DNA of 64,000 bases from Tildeniella nuda ZEHNDER 1965/U140 (GTDB lineage Bacteria > Cyanobacteriota > Cyanobacteriia > Leptolyngbyales > Leptolyngbyaceae), in contig JAHHIG010000019.1 of the NCBI GenBank assembly GCA_019358895.1, positions 1 to 64,000 of the forward strand, written 5' to 3'. The position numbers were made by a program, and so were the translations under genes. Positions 1 to 9,181 of this stretch are shown in pieces (the first letter of the stretch is position 1; the number at the start of each line of letters is the position of its first letter). A model generated the notes under the pieces. That model was not told where the DNA came from. It was given only the letters and a program-made list of their open reading frames with translations, and searched no databases.

Positions 1-75
1 TCGCTTCTCCCCAAGGAGAAGGGAGGTAGAAGTCTTGTCCTCTCTACCTTTGGGTGAGAGTGAGGGTGTAGCTTG
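1..75. repeat. Fragment of a CCCTCACCC-type palindromic repeat
   Basis: The first bases carry a short hairpin (CTTCTCC, loop, GGAGAAG) followed by a GGGTGAGAGTGAGGG stretch. This resembles the GC-rich core of the MITE-like elements at 36511-36663 and 43994-44133. No complete termini are visible, so it is either degenerate or cut by the window edge. No gene is evident between here and about 460. Confidence 0.4.
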
Positions 76-461
76 CTTCCCGAAGGTGGGCGGCTTTCGC
101 GGTTCATACCTTGATTCAGCAACGCCTAATTTAGTAGGACTTCCGAAAGCACACTTGACTTAAACACATCGAAGTATTGCGGTATACCGTTTACGGGTCA
201 ATTATTGGTCGAAGCGAAAACTTTAGACAAAGTGAGTTGAACCAGGCTGCATTGTAAAGACTTTGTAAAGCAACGCCTCACGTATCGGTAATCCGGCAGT
301 GATTTTCTATAGTTAGCAAATAAACGCGAACGGACAAGCCCAGAAGCACTTGATTCACAAAAGTTTGCCAGACGCTTGTGTCTCTGATGAATCACCTCTA
401 TCTGGGGAAGACGAATCTACTCTATTCGCTGTAATACTATCGGCGACTGAAACTCAAGACC

Positions 462-872
462 TTGCAATTGAATCAAACTATGTTGTTAGGCTATGTCGAC
501 ATGACGCTTATTCACGAGAGAAAATGTGTGCAGTTTCAACCCCCAACTCACCTTAATTCACATGGAGCCAATGTTTTTCAACAGCAGCTCGCCGCGATCG
601 AATCTCAACAAACCGATCGCTGGCTCATTGATATGGCTCAGGTCGAGTTTATTGATAGCGATGGCATTTTAGCTCTAGTCGGCGCTTTGAATCTTGCTCA
701 GCGTAAAGGCTGTCGTTTGACCGTTTGTAACCTTCGTCCGTCGATTCAAATGGTCTTTGAAATTACCCAACTTGATCAGGTCTTTGACATTTTGGATACT
801 AGCGTCGCCGCGCTTGGAACATCGATCGCTGCTTCAGTACAGCCGATTGTCCCTCAACCTGTTGCTGTCTGA
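462..872 (+). CDS. STAS-domain protein (anti-sigma factor antagonist-like)
   Basis: A single STAS domain covers most of the 136 residues. Its hallmark beta-strand and helix read LIDMAQVEFIDSDGILALVG around residues 55-72. Family members act as anti-anti-sigma factors or partner-switch regulators controlled by Ser/Thr phosphorylation. At the loop where SpoIIAA-type proteins have Asp-Ser-Ser-Gly, this protein has Asp65-Ser66-Asp67-Gly68, so the usual phospho-acceptor serine is replaced by Asp. The start is uncertain: in-frame ATGs lie at 462, 480 and 501, and 501 would give a roughly 123-residue protein closer to the usual length. No kinase or phosphatase partner gene is adjacent. The C-terminal 25 residues are low-complexity and lie outside the domain. 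Confidence 0.8.
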   Translation: MQLNQTMLLGYVDMTLIHERKCVQFQPPTHLNSHGANVFQQQLAAIESQQTDRWLIDMAQVEFIDSDGILALVGALNLAQRKGCRLTVCNLRPSIQMVFEITQLDQVFDILDTSVAALGTSIAASVQPIVPQPVAV

Positions 873-893
873 CGTGAGCGTTTCGGCTTTCGG

Positions 894-2372
894 TTAACCT
901 GTTTGGGTGGCGGCATTATAAATAGTTTCATTTGCCGCAGCAGACTTAAACAAATCTACCAGCGGGCTGGGATAGTCCACACCAATTCTGATACCGAACC
1001 GTTGTTGCTCTACAGGCAGTAGTTTCCACGGCTCATGTACTTTACTAGCAGGAAGCTGACTCAAGGCTGGAAGCCAATGCTTCACATATTCGCCCTGCGG
1101 ATCGTAGTCTTTGGACTGCTTGAGGATATTAAAAAAGCGGAAACCACGAGCATCGTTACCGACACCAGCGGTATAGTTCCAATTGCCCCAATTGCTACAT
1201 ACGTCATAGTCCACTAGCAGCGACTCAAACCACTCTGCGCCCATGCGCCAGTCAATGCCCAAATTTTTGGTCAGGAAACTTGCCACATTTTGTCTGCCTC
1301 TGTTGGACATATAGCCCGTTGCGGCTAATTCCTGCATATTGGCATCGATAAGCGGAAAGCCAGTTGCGCCCTCTCGCCACCGATCGAACCGTTGCCAGTC
1401 TTCTTTCCAGGCAATGTCGATGCCCTGCAAGCCCGATCGCCGGAAGATGCGATCGCCATGCTTGGCGCAGATAAAGCGAAAATAGTCTCGCCAGAGCAGT
1501 TCAAAGACCAACCAGTAGGTGGAATCGTTTCGCACCCGCTCTGCTTCATATTGCTGCACCTGCTCGTAGATATAGCGTGGCGATAGACAGCCCAATGCTA
1601 ACCAGGGCGAAAATTTAGAGGAGTAGTCGGCTCCCAGCATCTCATTTCGCGTTTCTTTGTAGACCTTGAGGCGATCGTGCTGCCAAATATAGTGATTGAG
1701 TCTGGCAAGTCCGGCTGTTTCACCGCCCTTAAACGTTAAAACAGCGCGATCGTCCTGAATTGGTGCCTTCAACCCCAAATCTGCCAGTTGTGGCAACATG
1801 CCCACCTCTAGCGCTGGCAGTGACGGTAGCTGTGTTGGCGATCGCAGTGCTGGCTTAACTGTCGATTGCTGCTCCACCTGTTTCCGAAAGTGGGTAAACA
1901 ACTCTGGTAGTTTGCCAAGCTCAAACGGGAGATCATCAAGATGAAAGAGTGTCTGTCCCCAAAACGGTGTCATCTCAACCTTTAAGGATTGCAAAGCGTG
2001 TTGCAATGCAGTTTCGATCGCCGTTTCCTCGGATGTCACCTCACGATGATAGTAAAGGTCAGTAATCCCCAGTTGTTTCCCCAGTGCAGGGATGACGACC
2101 TCTGGCAAGCCTTGGCGTAAAAGCAAATTGCTGCCGATCGCCTGTAGCGATCGACGCAGATCGGCAACGCTTTCGAGCAAGAATTGGGCGCGAAAAGCTC
2201 CCGTTTTGGGAAAACCAAAGGAGGTTTGCTCAAACTGGCGGGGATCAAAGCAATAGAACGGTACAATCTGTCCCGACGTTGCTTGCACTTTCTCAATTGC
2301 CTGGTGCAGCGGCTCGTGATCATGCAAGCGTAAATCACAGCGATACCACAACAGAATTTTAGCCTGGGGCAT
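894..2372 (-). CDS. DASH-type cryptochrome / deoxyribodipyrimidine photolyase
   Basis: This is a 492-residue protein with the two-domain photolyase/cryptochrome layout: an N-terminal Rossmann-like antenna domain (about residues 5-170, opening KILLWYRCDLRLHDHEPL) and a C-terminal FAD-binding helical domain. FAD and DNA-binding motifs are visible at SSKFSPWLALG (251-261), WRDYFRF (294-300), NRGRQN (357-362) and the CSNWGNWNYTAGVGND block (391-406). The GFPKTGAFRAQFL segment and overall length favour the cryptochrome-DASH branch over class I CPD photolyase. DASH proteins are blue-light flavoproteins that repair mainly single-stranded CPD lesions and may also signal. The gene is convergent with the STAS gene, and the start ATG at 2372 is well placed. 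The family call is secure; the DASH subtype rests on motif reading, not a tree. Confidence 0.9.
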   Translation of the reverse strand: MPQAKILLWYRCDLRLHDHEPLHQAIEKVQATSGQIVPFYCFDPRQFEQTSFGFPKTGAFRAQFLLESVADLRRSLQAIGSNLLLRQGLPEVVIPALGKQLGITDLYYHREVTSEETAIETALQHALQSLKVEMTPFWGQTLFHLDDLPFELGKLPELFTHFRKQVEQQSTVKPALRSPTQLPSLPALEVGMLPQLADLGLKAPIQDDRAVLTFKGGETAGLARLNHYIWQHDRLKVYKETRNEMLGADYSSKFSPWLALGCLSPRYIYEQVQQYEAERVRNDSTYWLVFELLWRDYFRFICAKHGDRIFRRSGLQGIDIAWKEDWQRFDRWREGATGFPLIDANMQELAATGYMSNRGRQNVASFLTKNLGIDWRMGAEWFESLLVDYDVCSNWGNWNYTAGVGNDARGFRFFNILKQSKDYDPQGEYVKHWLPALSQLPASKVHEPWKLLPVEQQRFGIRIGVDYPSPLVDLFKSAAANETIYNAATQTG

Positions 2373-2606
2373 ATACGTTTAAATGCTTTACATTGAGCGG
2401 TCAGCGTTCTCCAGTGGGCAGGACTAAGTTGTAAATTGTCCAACGTTTTAGTCGACCCCTCTCAACTATGACGTTTCTACTCCTGATACAGGCAGCATAA
2501 TGGTGTCATTTTTATTTTATTGATGGCACTTCACCGTGGTAAGGGTCTGCGTGGCAACCGCTCAGCACCCTATGTGGAGGTGTCGATCGTTTAAGCAGAA
2601 CGGCTA

Positions 2607-2640
2607 AGAAAAAAGCCCCTGCTGATACAGAGGCTTTTCC
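2607..2640 (-). terminator. Rho-independent terminator of the GlsB-like gene
   Basis: Read on the minus strand, a stem GAAAAGCCTCTG / CAGGGGCTTTTTTC closes over a six-base loop and runs into a T-rich tract. It lies about 55 bases beyond the stop of the gene at 2693-2962 and is oriented to end that transcript. The rest of 2373-2692 holds no recognisable gene. Confidence 0.75.
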
Positions 2641-2692
2641 TACAGAACAAGATCTTACTAACTTGATCTTGAATCACCAGTCGCTACCCTAA

Positions 2693-2962
2693 TTAGTAGG
2701 CGCGGCGAGAGAACTGGTAGTACAGGAAGATGGCGATGATTGCGCCCAATACAGCAACGATAACGCCAGGAATGCTGAGACTTGCACCCGCTAGTGACAA
2801 CGTGCCAGTCGTTAGCAAGCTGACTACAACACCACCAATGAACGCGCCAACAATACCCAGAACCATCGTGGAAAGCAAACCGCCGCCTTGAGCACCAGGA
2901 TAAATCGCTTTGGCGATCGCTCCTGCAATGAGACCTAACACAATCCAAGCAAGAATGTTCAT
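2693..2962 (-). CDS. GlsB/YeaQ/YmgE-family small membrane protein
   Basis: This is an 89-residue, highly hydrophobic protein starting MNILAWIVLGLIAGAIAKAI. It has Gly-rich transmembrane segments and the PGAQGGG turn typical of the transglycosylase-associated (Tgly_assoc) family. It probably has three membrane helices and ends with a short basic tail. Family members are stress-induced inner-membrane proteins with no established enzymatic activity; the transglycosylase label is historical. I chose the start at 2962 over the upstream in-frame ATG at 2974 because GGAG, part of that upstream reading, sits as a ribosome-binding site 6-9 bases before it. It is monocistronic with its own terminator. 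The flanking intergenic region on the 5' side (2975-3571) is long and non-coding. Confidence 0.85.
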   Translation of the reverse strand: MNILAWIVLGLIAGAIAKAIYPGAQGGGLLSTMVLGIVGAFIGGVVVSLLTTGTLSLAGASLSIPGVIVAVLGAIIAIFLYYQFSRRAY

Positions 2963-2974
2963 TTTAAGCTCCAA

Positions 2975-3571
2975 TGAATTGATTGATTTGAACGTAACCG
3001 AAAACGCTAATCAGACACGTAATACCGCCATACACATTACCTTCTAGCTGTCTCGTCTGCGATCGCGGTCTTAAAACGGTTGTTTGCTTTGCAGTTGTAA
3101 TGCAGACATCAAGCAACTTACTTAAGGCTGTAAAACAACGCCAACATCTGACGATCGCTACAGCTAGCTTGGACAGCGGTTAACCTTTGGAAAACCAACG
3201 GAGGCAATGACGGTGAGCTGTTTAGCAGCGCAATGTCGATGCAACAAGAATACGTCGTTCCACCACCCCAAACTAACTATCGCTAGGGAGATACAGGGGT
3301 CTAGCGGAAGGGAGAGACTTCTCTGCACTTTCTATACCGCTTTACAGAGACACCTCGTGTCGGGCAAAAACGGGCATCGGTAATCCAGCTACTAAACTTA
3401 GAGCTGGCTAAAAAATAACTGCACACTTTTGGATCAGCTATCAGCTATCAGCTATCAGCTATCAGCTTTTCGCTGGCGGCTGACGGCTACAGACCCTGCT
3501 GCTATATCTGTACAACTCCTTAGTTGCTCTGCCTGTCTGCATCTGCCCCATCATGCCATTAGCAGTCGTTT
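2975..3571. other. 597-bp intergenic region without a gene
   Basis: No ORF here resembles a real protein on either strand. It should carry the promoter of the GlsB-like gene at its left end. Near the right end it holds an ATCAGCT heptamer array. Nothing else is recognisable. Confidence 0.6.
3433..3467. repeat. Heptanucleotide tandem repeat (ATCAGCT x5)
   Basis: Five perfect copies of ATCAGCT run without interruption. This is a short tandemly repeated repetitive (STRR) sequence, a class known from heterocystous and other filamentous cyanobacteria. Related heptamers occur near 10400, 19700 and 22700 in this window. Confidence 0.9.
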
Positions 3572-5233
3572 CTAACTCTTTTTGTCCACCGAATCAAACG
3601 GCTCCGAGCCAAGTGGACTGGGAACCCAGCCGTTGATCGTCTTTCGTTTGGCAAGTAATGGCTGAGAATGCACAATAGGCAGACGCAGAACTTCTTGATG
3701 CAGAATGGCATCTACCTGGCTGTAAAGCTTTCCTCTAGCGGCTTTACCACTGGTTACACGCGCCTGGTTAAGCAGTTGAAAGAGACGATCGTTCTTCCAA
3801 TTGCCTAAGTCAGCCGTACTGTTAGAACCAAAATGGTAGTACAAGAAGTTATCGGGATCGCCATAGTCGCCCGTCCAGCCCAGCATGAACGACTGATAGC
3901 CTGGTGGTTTAAGGCGATCGGCTTGATAGGCTGCCCAGTCTTTGGTTTGGAGCGAAACCCGAATGCCGATCGCACTGAGATCGGCTGCAAACGACTCCGC
4001 GATCGGCTTGGGAGTGGGGTAATACGGACGGGAAACGGGCATGTACCACAGATCGAGGTCGAACCCGTTAGGGTAGCCTGCTTCGGTAAGAAGCTGCTTA
4101 GCTTTTGTGGGATCGAAGGGATAGGCGGTTAGAGTTGCATCTTGTGACCAGGCAAGCGTTGGCGGTGTAAAGTGAGGATCATGCAGTCCCAAATCGCCCC
4201 AAAAGGCTTTGACGATCGCTGGGCGATTGATGGCATGGGCGATCGCTTGTCGCACACGCACGTCGGAGAGAGGCTTGTAGCTGGGATTCAGCGCTAAAAA
4301 ACCGACATTAAAAGAAGGACGCAAAACAACATCCAGATTGGGATCGCTTTCAACTTCCTTTTTTTGGTCTGGAGCCAGGTCAACTGTGAAATCGATTTGA
4401 CCAGCTCTCAGTTGTGCCAGACGGGCAGCAGGGTCAGTGATGAAGCGCATCACAATCTGATTAACCTTCGGTAGTCCGGCTTGCCAGTAGTTGGGATTCT
4501 TTTCTAGAACAATGCGATCGCCCGTGCGCCATTCTTTGAACACAAAGGCTCCCGTGCCGACAGCAAGCGAACCTGGAGTGCCATAGTTCGCGCCTGCTTT
4601 TTTGATTGCCGTTGGGCTGGCAATGCCAAAGAAGCCAGAGGCGATCGCATTGGGGAAGCCTGAGAATGGCTGCTTGAGCGTAAACTGCACGGTCGTACGA
4701 TCGATTGCCGTCACGCTTTGTAACAGAGAATCAGGACTACCTTTGAAGCCACCAAACAGCGAACCCCAGATTTCGTAGAGCTTGCCAGCGTTGCGATAAC
4801 CGTTAGGATGCTGCGGATTCCACCAGCGCTCAATGTTAAACTTAACCGCTTCAGCATCAAAGTCTGTTCCATCATGGAATTTCACACCCTGGCGCAGCTT
4901 AAATGTCCAGGTTTTGCCATCGGCAGCAGACCATGCCGTCGCCAGAGATGGCTCTAAATCTGTCGTACCGGGCTTGAAGGTAATGAGCCGATCGTAAAGC
5001 TGGTCTTGCACAATGATGGAGTTGCCATCCGTGATATTACCAGGCTCTAGGTTAACGGGCTGCCCAACAGAACCATACACAAGCGCACCTGATGGCGACG
5101 TGGAGCTGGTGCCGCTAGACGTTGATACAGGCTTCTGATTGCCGCCTGTGCAGTTAGTCAGGGCGATCGCGCTCACAAACGCAACGACGAGCCAGAGCGA
5201 TCGCCACTGCCGAAAGATCATCCACTGCCGCAT
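3572..5233 (-). CDS. ABC transporter solute-binding lipoprotein, oligopeptide/nickel type (SBP_bac_5)
   Basis: This 553-residue family-5 extracellular solute-binding protein opens with a signal peptide ending in a lipobox-like LTNC (about residues 25-28), so it is likely an outward-facing lipoprotein in the periplasm. Typical SBP_bac_5 blocks follow: the LEPSLATAWSAADGKTWTFKL region and the VRQAIAHAINR helix. These proteins deliver peptides, nickel or similar small ligands to an ABC permease. No permease or ATPase genes are adjacent, so the ligand cannot be inferred. It lies 13 bases downstream of the DUF2470 gene on the same strand and is probably co-transcribed with raf1. Internal ATGs near the N-terminus make the exact start slightly uncertain; the lipobox supports a start within the first few codons. 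Confidence 0.9.
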   Translation of the reverse strand: MRQWMIFRQWRSLWLVVAFVSAIALTNCTGGNQKPVSTSSGTSSTSPSGALVYGSVGQPVNLEPGNITDGNSIIVQDQLYDRLITFKPGTTDLEPSLATAWSAADGKTWTFKLRQGVKFHDGTDFDAEAVKFNIERWWNPQHPNGYRNAGKLYEIWGSLFGGFKGSPDSLLQSVTAIDRTTVQFTLKQPFSGFPNAIASGFFGIASPTAIKKAGANYGTPGSLAVGTGAFVFKEWRTGDRIVLEKNPNYWQAGLPKVNQIVMRFITDPAARLAQLRAGQIDFTVDLAPDQKKEVESDPNLDVVLRPSFNVGFLALNPSYKPLSDVRVRQAIAHAINRPAIVKAFWGDLGLHDPHFTPPTLAWSQDATLTAYPFDPTKAKQLLTEAGYPNGFDLDLWYMPVSRPYYPTPKPIAESFAADLSAIGIRVSLQTKDWAAYQADRLKPPGYQSFMLGWTGDYGDPDNFLYYHFGSNSTADLGNWKNDRLFQLLNQARVTSGKAARGKLYSQVDAILHQEVLRLPIVHSQPLLAKRKTINGWVPSPLGSEPFDSVDKKS

Positions 5234-5246
5234 GATCGTTGTTCCC

Positions 5247-5531
5247 TTACTTTCCGGCTTGCCGTGCTTGTTTGATCATGTCGATCAGTGTATGGTGTGC
5301 ATCCTCTGCATCTTGTAAAACGTGGTCAAACAAAACGCGAGTAGGCATTGGGCTGCCGTTAACCTGAGTGAGTAGATCCATACCCTGAGCATCGATCGCC
5401 ACCATCTCGGCAGTGGTTGCAGCCGTTGCATCACTAAACACTTTGGCGTAGAGTAACACCGCGTCGGCATGGTCTTCGTTCATGTGGCGACAGATGCGAT
5501 CGCTAATCTGGGGTGTAAATGATTCAGACAT
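5247..5531 (-). CDS. DUF2470 domain protein
   Basis: This 94-residue protein is essentially one DUF2470 domain, with the signature RHMNEDHADAVLLYAKVF near residues 15-32 and the AIDAQGMDLL strand near 46-55. DUF2470 is the C-terminal module of HugZ-like heme-degrading and other pyridoxamine-oxidase-fold proteins, where its histidines contact heme. The N-terminal oxidase-fold domain is absent here, so this is a stand-alone module. It starts 24 bases after raf1 and ends 13 bases before the solute-binding protein gene, all on the minus strand, suggesting one transcript. Its function as a free domain is not established; a heme-related role is only a family-based guess. Confidence 0.85.
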   Translation of the reverse strand: MSESFTPQISDRICRHMNEDHADAVLLYAKVFSDATAATTAEMVAIDAQGMDLLTQVNGSPMPTRVLFDHVLQDAEDAHHTLIDMIKQARQAGK

Positions 5532-5555
5532 AGTGTGCGTTGTTTCTAAAATTCA

Positions 5556-6665
5556 TTATTCTTCTGTTTGCCAGCCGTCATAACCCGGTCTGCTGCCAAA
5601 ATAGTCTTTTGTGTAAGCCTCGTCCAGAATCTTTTTCGGACGCATGATGAGAATTACCGTGCCCAATAGAGGCATCTCTGGCAGTACATCAGACCATTGG
5701 ATGTGGAGTTGATCTGCCTCTTCAGCAATGAAGTAGCGATCGCTCTTCCACTCGCGCTGTGCTCGATCCACCACTACCAGCACTTCCTCTCGCCTGCCAG
5801 GAAGTGGTGTGGGTAAGTCCTGACTATCGCACCAAAGCACAACCGGATCGGTTGCCGTCAGCACCACCTGCCAGCCGGGAATCGACACCCAGGCGGCAGC
5901 ACCCTCAAACTTCACCATGCCAAAGGGTTCAATGGCATCGACGACTGGCACTGCTTGAAGATCTGCTTTCGTCAGCGGCAGCCTGCCCACAACTGGCAGC
6001 ACTCGCGGCAGATCCTCGTCTTCTAAACGGTAGACGGGCAGCAGGGGAGCAGGAATCGTGCGGACAACGCTAAAGTCAGTGAGCAGCCGCTCAATTTGCT
6101 TACGCGCATCGTCACTATGCACAAACCGCAGCCCTCTGGCAATCAAGCGGGAGCGTTCTTGCAAATCTGACTTTTGGCGTGCTAGCTTCCAGGACTGGTA
6201 GGCAATCGCGTCGCCCGGATGATCGGTAAAACCCTCTGGCAAGCCACCCAACCGCGAAAAATCTTTGATGGCTTTAGCAACATCCCGCGCTTCATCCAGG
6301 TCGATTCCTTTCTCAACCGATAGAATGGCTGCGGCTGCACGCTCCGGCTGGGTTAGAATGCGAAATTCGTACAGTAGATCGCTGCCTTTGCGCTCGAAAT
6401 GGCTCTTGACGGCATCTGGTACCCCAGCACTCACCGCACTGGCGTAAACCTGACCGCCAACAATAATCTGGTTTTGTTGAATCGGCTCAAACCCAGTTGC
6501 CTCAAAAATGGCTTGAGGACTGTAGCCTGCTTTTTGCAAAGCCTGACAAGCCTGCCCCCATTCAACCCAGGTGCCTTCTTTCCGCCGCAACGACTTCAAT
6601 AAGCTCTCTGTGTCCACATCGGCTTCAGAGCGAGGCTGGGAGAAATTTTGAGGAGTCTCAGTCAT
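5556..6665 (-). CDS. raf1: RuBisCO accumulation factor 1 (Raf1)
   Basis: This 369-residue protein matches the Raf1 architecture. An N-terminal helical domain (about residues 20-190) includes RRKEGTWVEWGQACQALQKAGYSPQAIFEATGFEP-type text split by the family's helix-turn-helix. A linker with VYRLEDEDLPRVLPVVGRLPL follows, then a C-terminal beta-rich dimerisation domain (about 270-360). Raf1 binds RbcL dimers after chaperonin folding and holds them for assembly into the octameric core, so it acts in the cytosol beside carboxysome formation. Length fits the family. It is the first gene of the likely raf1 - DUF2470 - solute-binding-protein transcript. rbcL, rbcX and rbcS are not in this window. 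The start ATG at 6665 lies just downstream of a non-coding region holding a palindromic repeat. Confidence 0.92.
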   Translation of the reverse strand: MTETPQNFSQPRSEADVDTESLLKSLRRKEGTWVEWGQACQALQKAGYSPQAIFEATGFEPIQQNQIIVGGQVYASAVSAGVPDAVKSHFERKGSDLLYEFRILTQPERAAAAILSVEKGIDLDEARDVAKAIKDFSRLGGLPEGFTDHPGDAIAYQSWKLARQKSDLQERSRLIARGLRFVHSDDARKQIERLLTDFSVVRTIPAPLLPVYRLEDEDLPRVLPVVGRLPLTKADLQAVPVVDAIEPFGMVKFEGAAAWVSIPGWQVVLTATDPVVLWCDSQDLPTPLPGRREEVLVVVDRAQREWKSDRYFIAEEADQLHIQWSDVLPEMPLLGTVILIMRPKKILDEAYTKDYFGSRPGYDGWQTEE

Positions 6666-6731
6666 AAAAGCTAATTAGAACAACAGTTAGATCTACGGTG
6701 GTTTTAAGAGCGAATCAAAGTTTGGCACTTA

Positions 6732-6893
6732 AGAGGCTGTTTGAGAAGGTATGGTCTGTAAGCTTAAGCACTCAGCGATCCCCCCTGCCCCCCTTGAAAA
6801 AGGGGAAAATACGTCTGTAGTCCCCCTTTTGAAGGGGGATTGAGGGGGATCTAGCTTTTTGCTACTAACAGGAGGACCTTTAAAACATCCTCT
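6732..6893. mobile_element. MITE-like palindromic element (162 bp)
   Basis: The ends form imperfect inverted repeats: AGAGGCTGTTTGAGAAGGT on the left against AGAGGATGTTTTAAAGGT on the reversed right end. The interior is a second, C-rich/G-rich inverted repeat of the CCCCCTTGAAAAAGGGG / CCCCCTTTTGAAGGGGG type frequent in cyanobacteria. It has no coding capacity and I could not define a target duplication. It occupies the gap upstream of raf1. Confidence 0.65.
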
Positions 6894-7090
6894 AAGACAA
6901 AGGGTAAACTAAAACGCGCGATCGCTCGGCGTTCGAGCATGAAACTTGAGCCTAAATTTCTGTCAGTTCAAAAATGAAACGGAGCAGCGTCAACTGTTCT
7001 TATTGGTTGCATTCATTTTGCGATTGACTTCATAGTATCGCAGACGGAGACAGAGCGGCATTCGCTATAAGTAGGAAGACCTCATTATTT

Positions 7091-7192
7091 GTAGGATGGG
7101 TATAGCCTTCGGGAAGCAAGCGACAAGAAAAGCGAAGCGTAACCCATGCCGTTTAGGAATGGATGCGTTACGTTGTCACGAACGCATCCTAC
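7091..7192. repeat. GTAGGATG...CATCCTAC inverted-repeat element
   Basis: The termini GTAGGATGGGT and AACGCATCCTAC are inverted repeats. Internally, the GCGAAGCGTAACCCATGC segment and the later GGATGCGTTACG stretch are partly complementary. The GTAGGATGCGTTA theme is a frequent dispersed cyanobacterial palindrome. It lies just beyond the 3' end of the GT39-like gene and could fold in its transcript. Confidence 0.6.
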
Positions 7193-7197
7193 GTTGA

Positions 7198-9042
7198 TTA
7201 CACCCTATTACTTAGCTGCGCGAGTTCTCGTTTCGATACGCGCACAAGTTGATACGCACCTGCCTGATCTAGCGTTTGATACTGCCTGGTTTGCAGCCCA
7301 ATCTCTGCCAGCTTTTCGGGGTAGCCTAGCAGTAATAAAGAAGATACGTTTGACGGGCTGTGTGCTTGCTCCCGCAGGTAGCGGACGATCGAGCGGGTGT
7401 CTCGCATAAAGACCACTGGCTGCTGAGCGTAGAAGACTAAGCTCGGCTTTTTGAGGCTAATCATGACTAGCGCTTCGCCCGGTTGTCTAAGGTTGACTAC
7501 GGTTTGTGCCAACTGGCGTATGGGCAATTGACGCTGAGCATCGACGATTAGAAGCGTTGGCATCAGTGTAAAGCTCAGCAACGCAAGCCATGCGACCAGA
7601 TTCACCAGCCATAGCCAGCGTACCTGACGGCGATAGAGCAGAAAGAATACGACCAGCGCGGCTGTAGCCGCGATCGCAGCGCCCCAAGTCAACGCACCTG
7701 ATGCTTGCAGTGAAGACCCAAGGGCAGGCGTTTCAGCATCTGATGCTAACCAGCGGGGAATCGAGAGGAGACCACCAGCGACACCCAAAAAGAAAACGCT
7801 GTTGAGAAGACCGCTTAACTTCATGCCCCATCGATCGGTGCTCCTACGATCGATATTGCCGCGATCGAGGCTCTCACGATCCTGCGGAGACAATTGAGTC
7901 ATCTGTTCGCTCCACAGCAACGCCACCAGAATTGCCGCTGCGGGCATCAACGGCAGCACATAGCTGGGCAATTTGGTCACGGCAATCGTAAAAAAGCCGA
8001 AAGTGCCAGCGAACCAGAACAGAGCAAACAAACCGAGCTGGTGGGAGCGGGGTTGCTGCTGCCAGGTTGACCGCTGCCAGAATTGTAGGCGCGCGATCGC
8101 AACAGGTAGGTAGAGCGACCACGGCGCAAAGCCCACCAGAACGACAACGACGTAAAAATACCAGGGAGCCGAGTGGCGATTCACCACGCTAGTAAACCGC
8201 TCAACGTTGTGGTAGCCAAAAAACGCCTTGATGAACGTCTCACCATTTGCCAGCGTCACCAGGACATACCAGGGCAGGACGATCGCAAGGATGATAGCAA
8301 GTCCCCACAGCGGGCGCATTTCTCGCCAGACTTCACGCAAGCGACCGACGTAGAGCAGAAACGAGCCGATAATTAACCCTGGCAACACAATGCCGATCGG
8401 ACCTTTCGTCAGCACTGCCAGCCCCATCAGTACATAACATGCGAGGTACCAGGGAGAGAGTACGGTGACAGGGGGGGGTGTTGGGTTTGCATAACCACAG
8501 AAAAACGTCAGTAGCGCCAGTCCAACACAGCCCGTCAGCAGCATATCCGAGACCCCAGTTCTGCCCCAAATGAGTGTGGAAAGATTAAGCGCTATTAAAG
8601 CGGCACCAATCCAGGCAGAGAGCCATTGCTGAGTTGACAACGGTCGGGGATCGCGTAGTGGCATCCCAAAGCGGCGTAAGGTATAGAAGCCCATGCCCAT
8701 GAGGACGATCGCCGCCAGTGCGGATGGCAATCTGGTTGCCCATTCATTTGAACCGATGAGACGATAGGCGATCGCCATCAACCAATAGATGAGGGGCGGT
8801 TTGTCAAAGCGCGTTTCTCCATTGAAGTAAGGCGTAACCCAGTCTCCCGTCAACGTCATTTGGCGCGTTGCCTCGGCAAACAGTGGCTCGGTCTCATCCA
8901 CCAGCCCCACGCTACCCAAGTTCCAGATAAACGTGATGCTTCCAATCGCCAGCACCCAGAGGATTGACAAGATCCAGGCGATCGCCGAGTGCCGCTTCAA
9001 ATAGCGCCGTAAACCGTCAATCTGTTGATTGATCAAACCCAT
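7198..9042 (-). CDS. GT39/ArnT-like lipid-linked sugar glycosyltransferase, multi-membrane-spanning
   Basis: This 614-residue integral membrane protein of the dolichyl-phosphomannose mannosyltransferase/ArnT superfamily has many predicted transmembrane helices. The first spans about residues 20-42. The first periplasmic loop carries the acidic motif DETE (49-52), followed by FAEATRQM and RFDKPPLIYWL, the classic active-site loop of this family. Such enzymes move a sugar from a polyprenyl-phosphate donor to lipid, glycan or protein on the periplasmic side. A soluble loop near residues 360-385 is low-complexity and rich in D and R. It is separated by 139 bases from the upstream GT4 gene on the same strand, so co-transcription is possible. 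The acceptor cannot be deduced. Confidence 0.88.
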   Translation of the reverse strand: MGLINQQIDGLRRYLKRHSAIAWILSILWVLAIGSITFIWNLGSVGLVDETEPLFAEATRQMTLTGDWVTPYFNGETRFDKPPLIYWLMAIAYRLIGSNEWATRLPSALAAIVLMGMGFYTLRRFGMPLRDPRPLSTQQWLSAWIGAALIALNLSTLIWGRTGVSDMLLTGCVGLALLTFFCGYANPTPPPVTVLSPWYLACYVLMGLAVLTKGPIGIVLPGLIIGSFLLYVGRLREVWREMRPLWGLAIILAIVLPWYVLVTLANGETFIKAFFGYHNVERFTSVVNRHSAPWYFYVVVVLVGFAPWSLYLPVAIARLQFWQRSTWQQQPRSHQLGLFALFWFAGTFGFFTIAVTKLPSYVLPLMPAAAILVALLWSEQMTQLSPQDRESLDRGNIDRRSTDRWGMKLSGLLNSVFFLGVAGGLLSIPRWLASDAETPALGSSLQASGALTWGAAIAATAALVVFFLLYRRQVRWLWLVNLVAWLALLSFTLMPTLLIVDAQRQLPIRQLAQTVVNLRQPGEALVMISLKKPSLVFYAQQPVVFMRDTRSIVRYLREQAHSPSNVSSLLLLGYPEKLAEIGLQTRQYQTLDQAGAYQLVRVSKRELAQLSNRV

Positions 9043-9181
9043 CCCGTTCTTTACCTAAAGCACACCGTGTTTCATAGTCCACTCTACACAAAAAGGAAAG
9101 GCTGCAACGCACAAGCTGTGGCACTTTTGCGGATAAAAAACCATCGAGCTGAAACACAAGTCAGGTAAGCTGCTGCAACCA

